This document shows, piece by piece, positions 63,636-64,000 of a stretch of DNA of 64,000 nucleotides. The stretch lies in NCBI GenBank assembly GCA_025210775.1, contig JAOARB010000011.1, forward strand, positions 1 to 64,000, written 5' to 3'. A model generated the notes under the pieces. The model had not been told where the DNA came from and ran no database searches. It saw nothing but the letters and a program-made list of their open reading frames with translations. Numbering within the stretch: the stretch's first letter is position 1; the number at the start of each line of letters is the position of its first letter. Both the position numbers and the translations under genes were made by a program. The DNA comes from Prolixibacteraceae bacterium (lineage in GTDB: Bacteria; Bacteroidota; Bacteroidia; Bacteroidales; Prolixibacteraceae).

Positions 63636-64000
63636 TTATGGAAATCGAATGATGACTTTGTCTAACTCACCTGTAAAATTAAAAGGAGTTCCTTCATAAG
63701 CTGGATCAACTTGTGTTCCGAGGTCACAACCTACATCAAAAGTCTCTGCGAGAGAGTACGTTGAGATATGTGTAGTTGGAAAATAACGTTCATCTTGTTT
63801 TTTACCATTAACATATAGTGCCCCTGTTCCTGGCCATGGTTTAATCTCTCCTGGTTTCAATTTAGATTTATCTAATGTAAATGAGAATTTAAGCTCTGTT
63901 TTACCTTTAGGAAGACGTTTGGATACCAAATGATGGTGAACCCCATCAAGGAAGTTATAGTCGTAATGAAGTTTTCTATTCTTGATATACATTGTGTAAC
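63636..64000 (-). CDS. C-terminal end of an arylsulfatase-like protein (partial)
   Basis: The frame runs off the right edge of the window, where it is still open upstream of the Met at 63992. About 121 residues remain. The pattern NRKLHYDYNFLDGVHH, LPKGKTELKFSFTLD, GTGALYVNGKKQ, YSLAETFDVGCDLGTQV, FNFTGELDKVIIRF matches the C-terminal beta domain of large bacterial arylsulfatases (PF00884 group, AtsA-like). Catalytic Cys/Ser lies outside the window. Together with two PL8 lyases it hints at sulfated polysaccharide use, although it is 30 kb from them. Confidence 0.7.
   Translation of the reverse strand, partial: YTMYIKNRKLHYDYNFLDGVHHHLVSKRLPKGKTELKFSFTLDKSKLKPGEIKPWPGTGALYVNGKKQDERYFPTTHISTYSLAETFDVGCDLGTQVDPAYEGTPFNFTGELDKVIIRFP

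Overview
The window comes from an AT-rich member of the Bacteroidota. Pointers are a type IX secretion (T9SS) C-terminal sorting domain on a polysaccharide lyase, lipoproteins with CKKDD or CDDDDD starts after the lipobox, a TonB-dependent receptor with a carboxypeptidase-like N-terminal domain, DUF families largely confined to this phylum, and promoters of the form TTG-N20-TAnnTTTG. Pyruvate formate-lyase implies fermentative growth. Two family-8 polysaccharide lyases and the tail of a sulfatase suggest a habitat with sulfated uronic-acid polysaccharides, perhaps marine. I cannot name the genus.

Layout. 0-9.7 kb: end of a DUF6266-type protein, then two small redox or electrophile clusters, each with an AraC regulator (DoxX, deacetylase-like protein, nitroreductase, Old Yellow Enzyme; then CMD protein and quinone-reductase-like MDR), a CGGC protein, a lipoprotein and an MscS channel. 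10-15.2 kb: TauE and YeiH anion exporters behind a LysR regulator with a candidate operator, and penicillin-binding protein 1A. 15.3-21.8 kb: TIGR01777 epimerase, adenine deaminase, alpha/beta hydrolase, pflA and pflB. 22.4-25.6 kb: a tight operon of a FakA-FakB fusion, a DUF1295 protein and PlsY, which reads as a complete exogenous fatty acid to acyl-phosphate to lysophosphatidate route. 25.8-34.4 kb: two PL8 lyases flanking a UvrD-type helicase with an embedded DnaQ-type exonuclease. 35.8-45.3 kb: an eight-gene minus-strand cluster (TonB-dependent receptor, DUF4876 lipoprotein, DUF6850 barrel, ABC transporter, DUF4857, OB-fold lipoprotein, PepSY protein), probably for metal or siderophore-type uptake; its receptor carries one in-frame TGA. 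45.7-49.3 kb: purL.

49.9-57 kb is an accessory island: an MqsRA-like toxin-antitoxin pair, a repeat-containing surface lipoprotein, a three-gene overlapping operon (four-TM membrane protein, minimal nucleotidyltransferase, coiled-coil membrane protein) of unknown and possibly defensive function, and a decayed ISAs1 transposase. 57.2-64 kb returns to housekeeping: SulP transporter, enolase, a lipoprotein, a GNAT acetyltransferase, an unknown protein and the C-terminal end of a sulfatase running out of the window.

Two intergenic loci (22.2 and 52.4 kb) share an unusual design: about four 11-nt units in tandem followed by further 11-nt units in inverted orientation. No rRNA, tRNA or CRISPR was seen.
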